This document shows positions 5,922-6,931 of a DNA stretch of 6,931 nt, piece after piece. The notes under the pieces were generated by a model. It did not search any database. It was not told where the DNA came from and saw only the letters and a program-made list of their open reading frames with translations. Position 1 is the stretch's first letter. Every line of letters starts with the position of its first letter. The position numbers and the translations under genes are program-made. Source of the stretch: Bacteroidota bacterium (lineage in GTDB: Bacteria > Bacteroidota > Ignavibacteria > Kryptoniales > JAKASW01); NCBI GenBank assembly GCA_021789755.1, contig JAJYJD010000187.1:1-6931 (forward strand). Reading direction: 5' to 3'.

Positions 5922-6931
5922 TTATCTGCTCAGGTCTTCCAGCCTTGCGTTCGCCCAGTCGGCGTGGTCATAGTCTATCCCGCCGCCAGCCTCGGCAACT
6001 CTCAAAAGAAGCTGTTTGACTCCTCTTATATCGACTGACACGGGAATCGCGCCGCTGGCATGAGTCATTACGCCGCTGTGCCATAATTCATGGCCGTCAC
6101 CAAATACAAAGAACTCGAGGCTTCCGTCCTTGCTGCCGTTGTTGTCGTCAAGCCCAACGGTGGCAGTGAACCTGGTATATAGACTATTAACATCAAACAC
6201 TATGTCAGAGTTCGCGTGTGTGCCTATTCCGTGTTCGTAGACTCTGCCCGCGAGCGACAATTGATTCCCGGTCACCGACTTGTTCATCGCGACGGTTCCC
6301 CAGCCTGCAGTCGCATGCACCGGCCGTAGATCGCTCAGGTCTATCTTGTCCGGGAGGAGCTTCTTGAGCTCGAAGCGCTTCGAGGCGGCATTCTTACTCT
6401 CTCTGCCGTCTTCCCACACAGATTTTACGGAGACATCGTAGCTCGAATCGGCATTCAAGCCTGATAACGGGAATACATTTGTAGGGGTGTAACCGACAAG
6501 ATTTCCATCAAGGTAGACTTCACAGCCGAGGTTGAGATTATACTGATCGGCCCAGTGCAGCTCCGCCCCATCAAGTCCTCTGCCGGTCACGCTCAATCCA
6601 TACGGCGTGCTGACGGGATAATGATAGTAAACCGCAGTAGAAAACGATACTTCCCAATTTATTTCTGTGGTTTTCGGGGAAGTAAATTCCACGCACGCCC
6701 AGCCCTGATGATTGTCAATCTTGACATCGAGGTTCTCCGCCTTTGCCCTGCTTACTGAAAAATTCTTGCCCCGCGGAAATGCGAAGAACAACGAGTACGG
6801 AGCGCCCGCGATGACCTTGCTCTCTCCGTTGAACTCAGTCCCTCTCTCGTTGGATCCCAACCGGACGAGGTCCGGATATCCCTGTGTTATGTGCCTGCTC
6901 GTGGAGATCAACTGGATATGCCCATTGCTTT
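5922..6931 (-). CDS. C-terminal part of a probably secreted carbohydrate-related protein with Fn3-like and NPCBM domains (5' truncated by the window)
   Basis: The frame is open from the window's right edge to the TAA at 5922, giving 335 complete codons. The TTG near 6911 is internal, because the frame continues upstream through SNGHIQLIS. The end (about 5925-6344) is an NPCBM domain, a galactose-binding-like beta sandwich found on glycoside hydrolases. Its signature is visible as YEHGIGTHANSDI, GLDDNNGSKDG, and the closing ADWANARL. Before it (about 6366-6611) is a fibronectin type III-like module ending in SYDVSVKSVW. The first part, with SRHITQGYPDL and a PYSLFFAFPRG strand, resembles the beta-rich domain that follows the catalytic barrel in some glycosidases, possibly alpha-galactosidase-like, but the catalytic part is outside the window. 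There is no T9SS tail, so any export would use a different route. NPCBM call strong; enzyme family unknown. Confidence 0.85.
   Translation of the reverse strand, partial: SNGHIQLISTSRHITQGYPDLVRLGSNERGTEFNGESKVIAGAPYSLFFAFPRGKNFSVSRAKAENLDVKIDNHQGWACVEFTSPKTTEINWEVSFSTAVYYHYPVSTPYGLSVTGRGLDGAELHWADQYNLNLGCEVYLDGNLVGYTPTNVFPLSGLNADSSYDVSVKSVWEDGRESKNAASKRFELKKLLPDKIDLSDLRPVHATAGWGTVAMNKSVTGNQLSLAGRVYEHGIGTHANSDIVFDVNSLYTRFTATVGLDDNNGSKDGSLEFFVFGDGHELWHSGVMTHASGAIPVSVDIRGVKQLLLRVAEAGGGIDYDHADWANARLEDLSR

Noticed and set aside
6474..6481. TACATTTG, an exact TAnnTTTG match on the plus strand
   Set aside because: It lies inside the coding sequence of the NPCBM protein with no plus-strand gene downstream.

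Overview
The window is ordinary bacterial chromosome, most likely from the Bacteroidota/Ignavibacteria side of the tree. The main evidence is the first 196 bases, which encode the end of a secreted protein carrying a typical type IX secretion (T9SS) sorting tail. This tail is essentially confined to the Bacteroidota/Chlorobi/Ignavibacteria group. The other genes fit a free-living heterotroph but do not narrow the lineage.

Layout: one plus-strand gene end (2-196) stops at a strong GNRA-loop terminator (223-259). Everything after it reads on the minus strand. From right to left along the direction of transcription these are: the C-terminal part of a probably secreted carbohydrate-related protein with an Fn3-like and an NPCBM domain (5922-6931, running off the window); a zinc-dependent glucose 1-dehydrogenase-type MDR enzyme (4700-5800); a small two-transmembrane protein of unknown function, possibly SLATT-like (4066-4458); a class I SAM methyltransferase with a GTG start (3344-3988); and a soluble triple-PAS hybrid histidine kinase ending in a receiver domain (567-2900).

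The intergenic stretches are fairly rich in inverted repeats. There is a 12-bp perfect repeat with a nested hairpin between the two convergent genes at the left. Two abutting hairpins lie between the 2-TM and methyltransferase genes. Three consecutive hairpins lie between the dehydrogenase and the 2-TM gene. None of these has a U-tract on the strand read by the genes, so they do not look like simple terminators. A weak terminator-like hairpin and a Bacteroidota-type -33/-7 match sit together about 200 bases upstream of the kinase.

How the genes work together: the dehydrogenase and the NPCBM protein could both serve sugar use (one cytoplasmic oxidation, one extracellular glycan handling), but this is inference from adjacency. 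The kinase has no response regulator beside it within the window, so its output is unknown. I found no convincing mobile element, CRISPR array, rRNA or tRNA, and no clear undescribed multi-gene system. The structured intergenic regions and the 2-TM protein are the parts most worth a second look.
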